A stretch of 20,274 nt of DNA, from NCBI GenBank assembly GCA_019594305.1, contig JAFDTZ010000026.1, positions 1-20,274 on the forward strand, written 5' to 3'. The DNA is from Thermoplasmata archaeon. GTDB lineage: Archaea; Thermoplasmatota; Thermoplasmata; Halarchaeoplasmatales; Halarchaeoplasmataceae. The notes below the pieces were generated by a model that did not search any database, had not been told where the DNA came from, and worked only from the letters and a program-made list of their open reading frames with translations. Each line of letters begins with the position of its first letter. Positions within the stretch are counted from its first letter, which is position 1. The translations under genes were made by a program, and so were the position numbers. Of the stretch, positions 1-7,887 are shown in pieces.

Positions 1-19
1 TAGATTGTATCTAAATTTG

Positions 20-43
20 AAAAAAAATAAAAAAGAAAAGAAA
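20..43 (-). terminator. T-rich terminator after the protease gene
   Basis: Read on the minus strand, the bases just after the protease stop codon form two long T runs broken by single A or C bases (plus-strand A-rich tract at 20-43). Archaeal RNA polymerase commonly terminates at such U-rich tracts without a stable hairpin. No hairpin is visible here. The position directly behind the stop supports a role in ending the protease transcript. Confidence 0.6.
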
Positions 44-50
44 GGGGTTT

Positions 51-3000
51 TTAGTAGTCCACTGTCCACGTTACCGCAGTGTCGTTTGGATTGTGTATCC
101 AATAGCCTTTACCTGGTTCGAACACGAATGCGCCCGGACTGAAATCGTATGCAAGGTTGTATGTCTGAGACGTGTCGAAATAACCTATCACATCGATGGC
201 TCCCGGCAACCCGTGGTTACCGCTGCCTGAGCTGGGAAGGCTCACCATGGTCCAACCGGGATATAAGGTAAGGTCCGTACTGCCGGGTAAGTGACCTTCG
301 ATGGTCAACGTATCGGTGGTGGTCATATGTATCCATATACCCATATGATGATCCCAGGTGTCTAGTGTGTTATATCTAGCCTCTCTTCCGGGGACATAAG
401 AACTCCATCCTTCGGTCGAGGCGTCGAAGTACATCAGCTTATCGTAGTTACCGTCGATATCCGTTAGTATCGTCTGCAGAGAGGTGTCCAACGGCATAAG
501 GTTGAAGGATACAAAGTTCCAGCCGTTGGCATCTCCGCCTGCATATAGTGGTATATCGAAGAACGCATTTTGGGTGGTGAACGTCCATGTGGCGGAAGTA
601 GCAGTTTGTCCGTCGTTGCGAGCCTCGGCTATGGCGTACCAACCGTAAGTAGTGGCAAATTCCAAATCGTTCCAGTTCGTAGAAGCCCTTTCTCCACTTC
701 CTATATTCATATGCTGACCGATCAAACTGTGATCAGACGCATCGTGGAAATAAACGTTCATGCGGTTACCGCCCTGGTGCTCTACGTAAACACTCAATTC
801 CGTATCTGTATTCACATCTACAGCTCCATCTATAGGAGAAGGATCCGACGGAGGTAACGGACTCGGGTCTGTGCCCGGTTCTATGGCATTGTACATCACT
901 AGTGCATAATCCTGCCCGCCACCGATAACGGGTGAAGGAACATCTGCATGTATCCTTACCGTATATGTTCCCGCTTCCAGGTTATCCGGGTGTATATACA
1001 CGTTCTCAACGTTGTTCCGGTTGTCCCATCCATCATCATTTCCATCGAAAGTGGACATTGCGGGTGTATTCGGAAGTGTATAGCTGTAGGTACTGAAGCC
1101 TGAACCATCGGTAGGGAAGCCGTTTCCTCTAAACCAGTCACCACCGGGTGCGAGTACTTCCAGGTCTAGATCATTTCTCAAAGATGGGTTCGAGCCGCCT
1201 GCAGCCGGTGCATCAGTCCAGACAAGGGATATCTTCAATGGCTCATTGGGATCGATACACTCTATTTCATACTCGTGTATCTGCCCTGTTTCTATCACGG
1301 AGGTTTCGTCCTCTAGCATAAAATCTACGGGCGGGTCTATTACCATGGGTAGGTTTACAAGACCCCAGCCTTCATCTCTATTGGGTATTGGACCGGTATA
1401 GTAATCACCACCTTGATCCTCCAAATCATAGGCCGTGTTTATCATAAGAGCCTTCACCATCGCGGGAGACGGTCGCGAACCATGGTGTGTTTCGTACCAT
1501 TCCACCAAAACTGCTGCGGCTCCGGCCACTGCGGGATTTGACATGGATGTACCACCCATACCTGCGTAATGCTCGTCTCCGGGTGCGTCATCCGGATTAT
1601 AATACGTGGATATTATCCAGAATCCCGGTGCTTGAACATCCGGTTTAACCCTGTTATCTTCTGTCCAACCTCGAGAGCTGAAATATGCTGTTCTGTCGGG
1701 GTCGGCATAATAGTCAGCATCCTGCCAGCCGGGCAAGAAGTTCTCCGAAGCACCGACGGTTATCACGTTTTTCGCGTTGCCCGGACTACCGGTGGTCTGG
1801 TAGCTGGGTCCATCGCCGGCGTTACCTGCGGATACTGTTATGATCATTGGTTCCCCGTCACCCGCATCTCTGACAACGGTATCGTAATCACTATCAGAAG
1901 CGCCATAAGCTCCGTTTGATTCCGATCCCCAAGAGTTCGAGTGTACATAAGCACCCCCGTGTTCTCGTGCCACATAAACTATCTCCTTGTTGTCTCCCGG
2001 GCCGATCCACATACCTCGGCCGTCAAAAATCCTGACCGAGAATAGATCGGAGTCGTACGCAAGTCCCTGGGCAGCGTAGAAATCACCCATATCCTGATGG
2101 GTATCGCCCCACATTTCATTTATGACCAATTGTGTACCCAAATGCGTATTGCCGGCTGCGGATCCGGCGCAGTGGGTACCGTGACCGTGTTCATCGTTCC
2201 AACCGCCCTGCCAAGAGTATCCTCCGATTACCCTGTTTTGAAAATCAACATGGTCCGGGTGTATACCCGTATCCGCAATGGCTATGGTAACACCGTTTCC
2301 GGTATAACCTAACTGGTTAACGTAGGCACCGTGGGTTCCGTGCCCTCGATACGGCTCGTAAGGATTGTTATCGGGATCCCATACATGAACACCGCCTCCG
2401 ATTATCTGTGAAGCCACTTCATCGTACAGCTTCGGCTCGATGTAATTTGATATGTAGTACACTTCGGGCATCCTTGCCAGTTCCACAAAGGATTCGGCAT
2501 CGTTCAGTTGTGTTAGCACACGACTTCCGTCAACCAATTCTATGTTTACCGCACCCGGTCTGAGGTCGTGAGCGAGTTTGAAACCCGGTTGGTATATATG
2601 TACGGAATCCACGAAATAAAGTGTCTTCAACCTGTCCGCTTGTTCGGGTGTCATCAACACCTCGTAAGCAAAGTATGGTACATAATCCAATATCTCGACA
2701 TCCATGTCGGTCAGGGTGTTTCTCCACGATGTCGCTATGGGTCCGATCATGTGAACGAGGTATAGCCCCTTCGTGCCCGGCATGTAGCCTTCTATGGTTA
2801 GTTCCTCGGGGAAGGCAGGTAGTCCCTCGTTTAGGTCAAATGCATGTCCTTTTACTGACAATTCCGTCCTGTAAGTCAGCATATCAATGTTCATACCCAT
2901 TCCTTCCAGTCGTTCGGCATCGCCGGTCTCTATCAACGCGTAATTATCATAGCGATACACTATCCTAGCATCCATCTCTCTCAATGCAACTATATCTTTC

Positions 3001-3134
3001 ATACTCTGTATCTCGACAAAGGCAAAGGTTGTTTCATCTGAACTCGTGGTTGTAAATCCTGCGACCACAAAAACAGAAAACAACAGCAATACGGCTGTCG
3101 ATATACCTAGTATTTTTGCTGTTTTATTTTTCAT
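51..3134 (-). CDS. Secreted subtilisin-family (S8) serine protease with KP-43-like and tandem C-terminal beta modules
   Basis: This 1027-residue exported protease has a Lys-rich start and hydrophobic core (residues 1-27) typical of a signal peptide. A prosegment of about 220 residues follows. The S8 catalytic domain spans about 265-600: Asp288 in IADTG, His318 in HGHGTHCAG, oxyanion Asn438 in SAGNAG and Ser530 in GGTSMSNP, so the active site is complete. Residues 610-750 (PLKISLVWTDAP, NDLDLEV, NNVENVYI) match the jelly-roll domain of KP-43-type subtilases. After a Pro/Ser linker (755-768) comes an Ig-like segment (768-855), then two related beta modules (about 866-950 and 951-1027), each starting with a GW.xVS motif. 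No C-terminal membrane anchor is visible, so I expect release or surface binding by the modules. ATG start with an AGGTG ribosome binding site. It is divergent from the ribosomal operon. Likely role: extracellular protein degradation for peptide uptake (inference). Confidence 0.95.
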   Translation of the reverse strand: MKNKTAKILGISTAVLLLFSVFVVAGFTTTSSDETTFAFVEIQSMKDIVALREMDARIVYRYDNYALIETGDAERLEGMGMNIDMLTYRTELSVKGHAFDLNEGLPAFPEELTIEGYMPGTKGLYLVHMIGPIATSWRNTLTDMDVEILDYVPYFAYEVLMTPEQADRLKTLYFVDSVHIYQPGFKLAHDLRPGAVNIELVDGSRVLTQLNDAESFVELARMPEVYYISNYIEPKLYDEVASQIIGGGVHVWDPDNNPYEPYRGHGTHGAYVNQLGYTGNGVTIAIADTGIHPDHVDFQNRVIGGYSWQGGWNDEHGHGTHCAGSAAGNTHLGTQLVINEMWGDTHQDMGDFYAAQGLAYDSDLFSVRIFDGRGMWIGPGDNKEIVYVAREHGGAYVHSNSWGSESNGAYGASDSDYDTVVRDAGDGEPMIITVSAGNAGDGPSYQTTGSPGNAKNVITVGASENFLPGWQDADYYADPDRTAYFSSRGWTEDNRVKPDVQAPGFWIISTYYNPDDAPGDEHYAGMGGTSMSNPAVAGAAAVLVEWYETHHGSRPSPAMVKALMINTAYDLEDQGGDYYTGPIPNRDEGWGLVNLPMVIDPPVDFMLEDETSVIETGQIHEYEIECIDPNEPLKISLVWTDAPAAGGSNPSLRNDLDLEVLAPGGDWFRGNGFPTDGSGFSTYSYTLPNTPAMSTFDGNDDGWDNRNNVENVYIHPDNLEAGTYTVRIHADVPSPVIGGGQDYALVMYNAIEPGTDPSPLPPSDPSPIDGAVDVNTDTELSVYVEHQGGNRMNVYFHDASDHSLIGQHMNIGSGERASTNWNDLEFATTYGWYAIAEARNDGQTATSATWTFTTQNAFFDIPLYAGGDANGWNFVSFNLMPLDTSLQTILTDIDGNYDKLMYFDASTEGWSSYVPGREARYNTLDTWDHHMGIWIHMTTTDTLTIEGHLPGSTDLTLYPGWTMVSLPSSGSGNHGLPGAIDVIGYFDTSQTYNLAYDFSPGAFVFEPGKGYWIHNPNDTAVTWTVDY

Positions 3135-3160
3135 TTTTACACCTACGGTTTTCTCCTCTT

Positions 3161-3180
3161 TAAGGGATATCTGTCCCTTA
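3161..3180 (-). promoter_or_regulatory. Perfect inverted repeat at the protease transcription start
   Basis: Two perfect 7-bp arms, TAAGGGA and TCCCTTA, are separated by 6 bases. The repeat lies about 17-32 nt downstream of the protease TATA box, where transcription should start, and about 27 bases before the start codon. A dyad there is a typical archaeal repressor site. It could instead fold as a weak leader hairpin. No regulator is identified. Confidence 0.45.
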
Positions 3181-3196
3181 TTACTTGAATTTACTA

Positions 3197-3205
3197 TAAT
3201 ATAAA
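3197..3205 (-). promoter_or_regulatory. TATA box of the protease gene
   Basis: On the minus strand this reads TTTATATTA, close to the archaeal TATA consensus. It would place transcription start near 3172-3177, giving a leader of roughly 40 nt before the ATG at 3134. This is a sequence match only. Confidence 0.5.
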
Positions 3206-3271
3206 TGTTATTGTAGTTTTTGAGTTTAAGTTTGTGTGTAACCTAGAGACATTCCTCCTCTCACTTCGGGC

Positions 3272-3288
3272 AAAAGACCGGGTCTTTT
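3272..3288. promoter_or_regulatory. 17-bp palindrome between divergent promoters
   Basis: AAAAGACC-G-GGTCTTTT is a perfect palindrome with 8-bp arms around one central base, and pairing extends with one bulge to 3270-3291. It lies midway between the protease and L1 promoters. The one-base centre suits a dimeric DNA-binding protein better than an RNA hairpin. A relic hairpin is the alternative. Confidence 0.4.
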
Positions 3289-3356
3289 TGCGAATGCCGC
3301 CCCTCTTTTGATGTGATGGATAATAATTTCTATATAATAAGCAAATAAACACAATC

Positions 3357-3364
3357 TTTATATA
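3357..3364 (+). promoter_or_regulatory. TATA box of the L1-L10-L12 operon
   Basis: TTTATATA lies 43-50 bases before the L1 ATG. It predicts transcription start near 3385 and a leader of about 20 nt. A second AT-rich match (CTATATAATA, about 3330-3339) lies upstream and could be an alternative box. Confidence 0.6.
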
Positions 3365-3406
3365 CATAACAATGCTGAAGATGATACCTCACCATGTAGG
3401 AGGTAC

Positions 3407-4081
3407 ATGAAAGTACCCTTTGAACTACAGGAGGCATCAACATTGGCAGATGAAAAGTTATTAGCGGCCGTTAAAAAGGCCCTGGAAAAAGCACCTGATA
3501 GGAATTTTAACGAAAGCGTTGAGGTAGCTATCAATCTAAAAGATATAGACCTAACAAAACCTGATAACAGAGTAGATCAGGAAATTCTTTTACCAAATGG
3601 TAGAGGTAGATTGATGAAAATCGGCGTTTTCGGAAGTGGTGACCTTGCACTCCAAGCAAAGAAGAAAGCTGATCTTCTTATTGAGCCGGAACAGATAACC
3701 GAACTAGCAGATGATAAAAAACGAGCGAGACAGTTGGCGGAAGAACACGATTTTTTCATCGCAGAACCGCCTTTGATGCCCGTTATCGGAAGAGAGTTAG
3801 GAGCTATACTTGGTCCAAAAGGCAAGATGCCCATGCCTTTTACACCTAACATGGATTTGGGTAATACCGTTGATAGCTTGAAGAACACGGTAAGGATAAG
3901 GTCAAGGGACAAAAAAACATTCCATGCACCTATAGGTACCGTTGATATGGGGCCGGAAAAGATCTCCGAAAACCTAGAAACTGTAATCAAACGAATAACC
4001 GACGATTTGGAAAAGGGCTCTCAGAATATACGTAGTGTTTATATTAAAACTACAATGGGCCCGGCAATAAGGGTGAGATGA
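3407..4081 (+). CDS. rpl1: 50S ribosomal protein L1 (uL1)
   Basis: L1 builds the L1 stalk on the large subunit and helps release deacylated tRNA from the E site; in several archaea it also represses its own mRNA. The 224-residue protein shows the family's N-terminal block (FNESVEVAINLKDIDL, LPNGRGR) and the GRELGAILGPKGKMP signature near residues 128-142. It is first in an L1-L10-L12 operon; L11, often next to L1 in archaea, is not present upstream. The chosen ATG has a GGAGG only 3 bases away. An in-frame TTG at 3443 has its own GGAGG at an 8-base spacing and would give a 212-residue protein beginning where archaeal L1 proteins usually begin. The start is therefore uncertain while the identity is not. 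Confidence 0.95.
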   Translation: MKVPFELQEASTLADEKLLAAVKKALEKAPDRNFNESVEVAINLKDIDLTKPDNRVDQEILLPNGRGRLMKIGVFGSGDLALQAKKKADLLIEPEQITELADDKKRARQLAEEHDFFIAEPPLMPVIGRELGAILGPKGKMPMPFTPNMDLGNTVDSLKNTVRIRSRDKKTFHAPIGTVDMGPEKISENLETVIKRITDDLEKGSQNIRSVYIKTTMGPAIRVR

Positions 4082-4091
4082 GGGGATAAAT

Positions 4092-5054
4092 ATGCATGAA
4101 ATACCTGTTTGGAAAAAGGAAGAAGTCGAAAGGTTGACCGACTTACTAAAAACAAGTCCAGTGGTAGCAGTAGTAGACATAGAAGGTATCCCCGCATTCC
4201 AGTTTCAACAGATAAGATCTAGACTCAGAGGAACGATAGACCTAACAGTATCCCGGAATACACTTATAGAAAGAGCACTCGATAAAGTTGTTGATGACAG
4301 AGAGGGCATCGATCAGATTAAAGAACACCTTAGCGGCCAAACTGCTTTGGTTTATACAGACATAAACCCATTTAAATTATTCAACCGCATGGAGGCTACA
4401 AAAACTAATGCCCCTGCAAGCGGCGGCGAAGTGGCTCCTGAAAATATAAAAGTACAGAAAGGAAATACACCCTTCAAACCGGGGCCGGTTGTCGGTGAGC
4501 TCCAGAAGGTAGGTATTCCCGCTTCAATTCAATCGGGTAAGGTAATAATCAACAAAACAAAAGTAGTGGTCAAAAAGGGCGATGTTATCAACTCGGACCT
4601 TGCAAAGATGTTAACTAGACTTGATATAAACCCGGTAATAGTGGGTTTAAACTTAAGAGTGGTTTATGAGAATGGAACGATATACTATAAGGATGTACTC
4701 GATGTGGACCCGGAAGAGTACCTTTCAGACATAAAGAGAAGTATACATGATGCTCTAAGTCTATCTGTAAATGCAGCGTATCCGACCAGAGAGACCATCA
4801 GGATATTGCTGAGCAAGGCAAGTAAGGATGCCTTTAGTCTTGCTATGAATTCTGATATGATAGTTAAAGAAACTATCAAACTAAAGTTATCCGAAGCTCA
4901 CATGAAGATGTTGAGCTTATCGAAAAAGTTAGACCACAAAGCCCTCGACAAAGATATTTTAAAAGCATTGAATATAGAAGAAGAGATTGAGAAAGATGAA
5001 GTTGAAGATGAGAATGACGAAAAACAACCTGAGAAAGATATTAACGATCAATAG
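4092..5054 (+). CDS. rplP0: 50S ribosomal protein L10 (acidic stalk base, P0/uL10)
   Basis: L10/P0 binds 23S rRNA at the stalk base and holds several L12/P1 dimers, which recruit translation GTPases. The 320-residue protein has the N-terminal rRNA-binding domain (residues about 5-110, with VVAVVDIEGIPAFQFQQIR and SRNTLIERAL), the archaeal insertion domain with PGPVVGELQKVGIPA, and a helical spine (about 225-290) for L12 dimers. The last 25 residues are an acidic tail ending EKDINDQ. I do not see the hydrophobic GLG-x-LF-type end that many archaeal P0 proteins share with L12. The gene starts 10 bases after L1 with a GAGGGG ribosome binding site and precedes L12, the usual order. Confidence 0.95.
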   Translation: MHEIPVWKKEEVERLTDLLKTSPVVAVVDIEGIPAFQFQQIRSRLRGTIDLTVSRNTLIERALDKVVDDREGIDQIKEHLSGQTALVYTDINPFKLFNRMEATKTNAPASGGEVAPENIKVQKGNTPFKPGPVVGELQKVGIPASIQSGKVIINKTKVVVKKGDVINSDLAKMLTRLDINPVIVGLNLRVVYENGTIYYKDVLDVDPEEYLSDIKRSIHDALSLSVNAAYPTRETIRILLSKASKDAFSLAMNSDMIVKETIKLKLSEAHMKMLSLSKKLDHKALDKDILKALNIEEEIEKDEVEDENDEKQPEKDINDQ

Positions 5055-5078
5055 ATAGATGTAATAGGAGGCATAAAT

Positions 5079-5396
5079 ATGGAATATGTGTACAGCGCAA
5101 TGGTGCTTCATACGGCGGGAAAAGAGATAAACGAAGAAGGAATATCGAATATCCTTAAAGCTGTCGGAATAGAACCGGACGAATCTAGGATTAAGGCATT
5201 GACAGCCTGCCTGGAAGGAATCGATATAGACGAGGCTATCAAAGAAGGCATCGCAATGCCCGCAGTAGCAACTGCAGCAGGCCCGGCAACTGATGAGGCA
5301 CCTGCTGAGAAAAAAGAAGACGAAGAGGAAGAGGACGATAGAGACGAAGATAAGGAAAAAGAAGAAGCAGCAGCCGGCTTAGGATCATTATTCTAA
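5079..5396 (+). CDS. rpl12: 50S ribosomal protein L12 (P1 stalk protein)
   Basis: L12/P1 is the flexible acidic stalk protein that dimerises on L10 and captures elongation factors. The 105-residue protein has the N-terminal helical dimerisation domain starting MEYVYSAMVLHTAGKEI, an Ala-rich hinge (about 60-75), a charged Glu/Asp/Lys stretch (about 77-97) and the conserved hydrophobic C-terminus GLGSLF that contacts factors. It starts 24 bases after L10 with an AGGAGG ribosome binding site and ends the stalk operon. The length is normal for archaea. Confidence 0.96.
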   Translation: MEYVYSAMVLHTAGKEINEEGISNILKAVGIEPDESRIKALTACLEGIDIDEAIKEGIAMPAVATAAGPATDEAPAEKKEDEEEEDDRDEDKEKEEAAAGLGSLF

Positions 5397-5463
5397 GTCG
5401 GAACCCCCTAATCTTCAATCTGCCTCGACAAGGTAGTTTGTAATCTTATCCTATCCATAAAGG

Positions 5464-5470
5464 TTATAAA
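5464..5470 (+). promoter_or_regulatory. Candidate TATA box of ftsZ
   Basis: TTATAAA is the best TATA match in the 122-base gap between L12 and ftsZ and would put transcription start near 5492, giving a short leader that keeps the GAGG at 5505-5508. There is no clear T-rich terminator behind L12, so read-through from the ribosomal operon remains possible. Confidence 0.4.
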
Positions 5471-5518
5471 CTCGTGTTTATTATACCTCAGTGTATAAGA
5501 TAAAGAGGCGAAACGTAT

Positions 5519-6604
5519 ATGAAATCTCTTGTAAAGGATGCACTATCAACTAGAAGTTCAGGGAAAGCATATGTAGGCGACGAAGAAACTGATCAAGAAC
5601 TACAGGAAATATTGAAGGATCTTCGCACAAAGATATATATCGTTGGACTCGGAGGTGCCGGATGCAATACAATCAATCGCATGTTTGATGAGGGGATTCA
5701 TGGCGCCGAATTGATCGCCGCAAACACGGATGCGCAGCATTTATTGGGTGTTCGGGCGCATCGTAAAATACTTCTTGGGAAAAATTTGACACGTGGATTG
5801 GGAGCCGGGGCGAGGCCTGAAATGGGAGAAAAAGCGGTTTTGGAATCCACTGATCAGTTCAAAGATATACTCGGTGATGCTGATATCGTATTTTTAACAT
5901 GCGGTCTTGGCGGAGGAACAGGAACAGGATCAATAGGGCCGGTATCTCAAATCGCAAAAGAATGTGGTGCATTAACAATCTCCATTTTGACCACACCATT
6001 CTCTGCAGAGGGTAAATCGAGAGCGAAGAACGCAAGAGACGGACTAAGAAAATTAAAGAGCTATAGTGACACGGTAATAACTATACCCAACGATAAATTA
6101 TTGCAGTTGGTACCTAGATTATCATTGAATAAAGCATTTAAAGTGGCAGACGAGGTATTGATGCACTCGATAAAGGGGCTTACCGAGATGGTCACAAAAC
6201 CGGGGCTTGTGAATCTTGATTATAATGACCTAAAAACAGTTATGGAAAGCGCAGGTCTAGCCATGATTGGGATGGGTGAGTCCGAGGCAGCGGGAGATAT
6301 CAGAGCAAAAGAAGCCATTGAACAGGCTATCAACTCCCCGCTTCTCGACGTTGATATTTCGGGAGCGACGGGTGCGCTGCTTAACGTCATCGGAGGTAAC
6401 GATATGAGTGTACGTGACGCCGAGATGGTAGCGGAAGAGGTAGAGAGAAGAATAAGTCCCGACGCCAAGATAATATGGGGCTGTTATGTGGATCCCACTA
6501 TAGAAAAGAAAATGAGGGTTATGTTGGTCGCCACGGGCATAAAGTCTAACCAAATCACAGGGCGTATATTATCGAATTCGACTCAGGTCGATAACATAAA
6601 GTAA
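5519..6604 (+). CDS. ftsZ: Cell division GTPase FtsZ
   Basis: FtsZ polymerises with GTP at midcell to form the division ring. The 361-residue protein has the nucleotide-binding loop GGAGCN (45-50), NTDAQ (69-73), the tubulin signature GGGTGTGS (131-138) and the T7 synergy loop NLDYND (232-237) with both acidic residues needed for GTP hydrolysis between subunits, so it should be an active polymer-forming enzyme. The overall sequence, including the N-terminal acidic helix before the core and the KKILLGK/LTRGLGAG region type, resembles archaeal FtsZ1 more than FtsZ2 by my reading. The C-terminal tail after the core is short. The gene follows the ribosomal stalk genes on the same strand and converges on the agmatinase gene with only 6 bases between stops. 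ATG with a GAGG site 10 bases upstream. Confidence 0.95.
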   Translation: MKSLVKDALSTRSSGKAYVGDEETDQELQEILKDLRTKIYIVGLGGAGCNTINRMFDEGIHGAELIAANTDAQHLLGVRAHRKILLGKNLTRGLGAGARPEMGEKAVLESTDQFKDILGDADIVFLTCGLGGGTGTGSIGPVSQIAKECGALTISILTTPFSAEGKSRAKNARDGLRKLKSYSDTVITIPNDKLLQLVPRLSLNKAFKVADEVLMHSIKGLTEMVTKPGLVNLDYNDLKTVMESAGLAMIGMGESEAAGDIRAKEAIEQAINSPLLDVDISGATGALLNVIGGNDMSVRDAEMVAEEVERRISPDAKIIWGCYVDPTIEKKMRVMLVATGIKSNQITGRILSNSTQVDNIK

Positions 6605-6610
6605 ATCACC

Positions 6611-7441
6611 TTATCTTGTAAACTCACCAGCTCTGGATCCGAAAAGGTCGTATATCAACTTGGTTGCCAGGTTAGCCGTTATACCACCATGGTCGTATCT
6701 TGGGGATAATTCTACAACATCCATTCCGACCAGATTGGATGATAACATTGATATCAACTTTTTATAATGAAGAGGCGTTAATCCATAAGGCTCCGGGTTT
6801 CCCACCCCCGGCGCATAACATGGATCAAATACGTCCATATCTACGGATAGGTACACATCTCCATCTATATCGTTCGTCATCCTATCCAAATAATCATCCG
6901 ACCCAAGTATTTCATATGAACTTAAAAAAAGCGGTTTGTTTAAAAGGTTTGATTCATATTCAGACATAGACCTTACTCCGTATACCTTCACCCCCTTATG
7001 GTCCATTTCCGAGATCCTTCTCGTTACCGTTGCATGGGAATTTTTCATACCTTCATAACTATCCCTAAAATCCAAATGGGCATCCAATATAAGAACGAAG
7101 ACGTCTTCGAATGCAGAAATGATATAAGGAGATATGGAATGTTCACCCCCGATAACAATTGGGAATTTATCATCATCGACAACCTTCTTAACAGTATTGT
7201 TAAGCTCCTCGCCCATATCTTCTACGGAACCACAAGATGAGATATCACCCAGATCATGGATTTTCATATCTGAAATAGATACATCGTATTCCATCATATA
7301 GGGCTCAAAGCCGTAGGACATTTGACGTATCACGTCCGGTGCCATAGCCGCTCCTGCACGGAAGGAAGATGTTAAGTCGAAGGGAACTCCGATAATAACA
7401 TAGTCCGCACTATGATATTCACAATTTGCCCCAGCAAACAT
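6611..7441 (-). CDS. speB: Agmatinase-type ureohydrolase
   Basis: A 276-residue arginase/agmatinase-superfamily enzyme that hydrolyses a guanidino group to urea. All binuclear manganese ligands are visible: His101 in GGEHS, Asp120/His122/Asp124 in DAHLD, and Asp201/Asp203 in SVDMDVFDP. The following APGVGNPEPYGL matches the family signature. Agmatine as substrate, giving putrescine for spermidine synthesis, is inferred from family and context: the gene starts 9 bases after aIF5A, whose hypusine is made from spermidine. ATG start without an obvious ribosome binding site, suggesting translation coupled to aIF5A. Arginase or another guanidino hydrolase is less likely but not excluded. Confidence 0.9.
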   Translation of the reverse strand: MFAGANCEYHSADYVIIGVPFDLTSSFRAGAAMAPDVIRQMSYGFEPYMMEYDVSISDMKIHDLGDISSCGSVEDMGEELNNTVKKVVDDDKFPIVIGGEHSISPYIISAFEDVFVLILDAHLDFRDSYEGMKNSHATVTRRISEMDHKGVKVYGVRSMSEYESNLLNKPLFLSSYEILGSDDYLDRMTNDIDGDVYLSVDMDVFDPCYAPGVGNPEPYGLTPLHYKKLISMLSSNLVGMDVVELSPRYDHGGITANLATKLIYDLFGSRAGEFTR

Positions 7442-7450
7442 GATTTCTTT

Positions 7451-7840
7451 TCATATCCGGGTAATCTTCTTTTTACCCATTGTCTCCAAATACTCTACTT
7501 CCTGGCCCTGCTCAATCTTAGCCATCATATCATCGTCTTCGATTCTCAGTCCGAAGGTCTCATAGGTCGTCAGATCCATGATCTTCACCTCGTTACTACC
7601 TAAGCTAATTATCTGTCCCTTTCTTTTGTCAATAATAGGAACCTTTACCTTATGGGTAACGGGACTTATTAAGCTATGTTTTTTACCATCGAATAGACCT
7701 ATTGCTTGCAGACGGGCTTTCGCTTCACCGTGTTTTCCGGGTTTGGATGTATCGATACTTTTGATCCTACACGGTTCATCATCTAAAACGATATAATGAT
7801 TTACTTTGAGACTCCGTATTTCGCTTTGATCCCATGCCAT
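7451..7840 (-). CDS. eif5a: Translation factor aIF5A
   Basis: aIF5A binds near the ribosomal E site and relieves stalling at difficult peptide sequences; it works only after a lysine is converted to hypusine or deoxyhypusine. The 129-residue protein has the N-terminal SH3-like barrel with the modification loop SKPGKHGEAKAR, where Lys36 is the predicted site, and a C-terminal OB fold beginning near residue 72 (KGQIISLGSNEVKIMDL). The length is typical of archaea. The ATG is preceded by AGGTGAT at optimal distance. The gene leads a two-gene unit with agmatinase. Confidence 0.96.
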   Translation of the reverse strand: MAWDQSEIRSLKVNHYIVLDDEPCRIKSIDTSKPGKHGEAKARLQAIGLFDGKKHSLISPVTHKVKVPIIDKRKGQIISLGSNEVKIMDLTTYETFGLRIEDDDMMAKIEQGQEVEYLETMGKKKITRI

Positions 7841-7867
7841 GTTATCACCTTTGCTATATCTCTTTTT

Positions 7868-7875
7868 TTTATAAA
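7868..7875 (-). promoter_or_regulatory. Candidate TATA box of aIF5A-agmatinase
   Basis: TTTATAAA sits 28-35 bases before the aIF5A ATG in the 47-base gap behind the peptidase gene. Transcription would start close to or just before the AGGTGAT ribosome binding site, so the spacing is tight. Co-transcription from the upstream peptidase gene is the alternative. Confidence 0.4.
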
Positions 7876-7887
7876 TCTTGCGTTTGG

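Noticed and set aside
3270..3291. Hairpin as an intrinsic terminator
   Set aside because: No gene ends toward it (both flanking genes point away), the loop would be very tight and no T run follows; a DNA-binding site is a better reading.
3577..3990. 137-codon open frame antisense to L1
   Set aside because: It is the shadow of a highly conserved ribosomal gene, has no ribosome binding site or recognisable domain, and its composition follows the sense codons.
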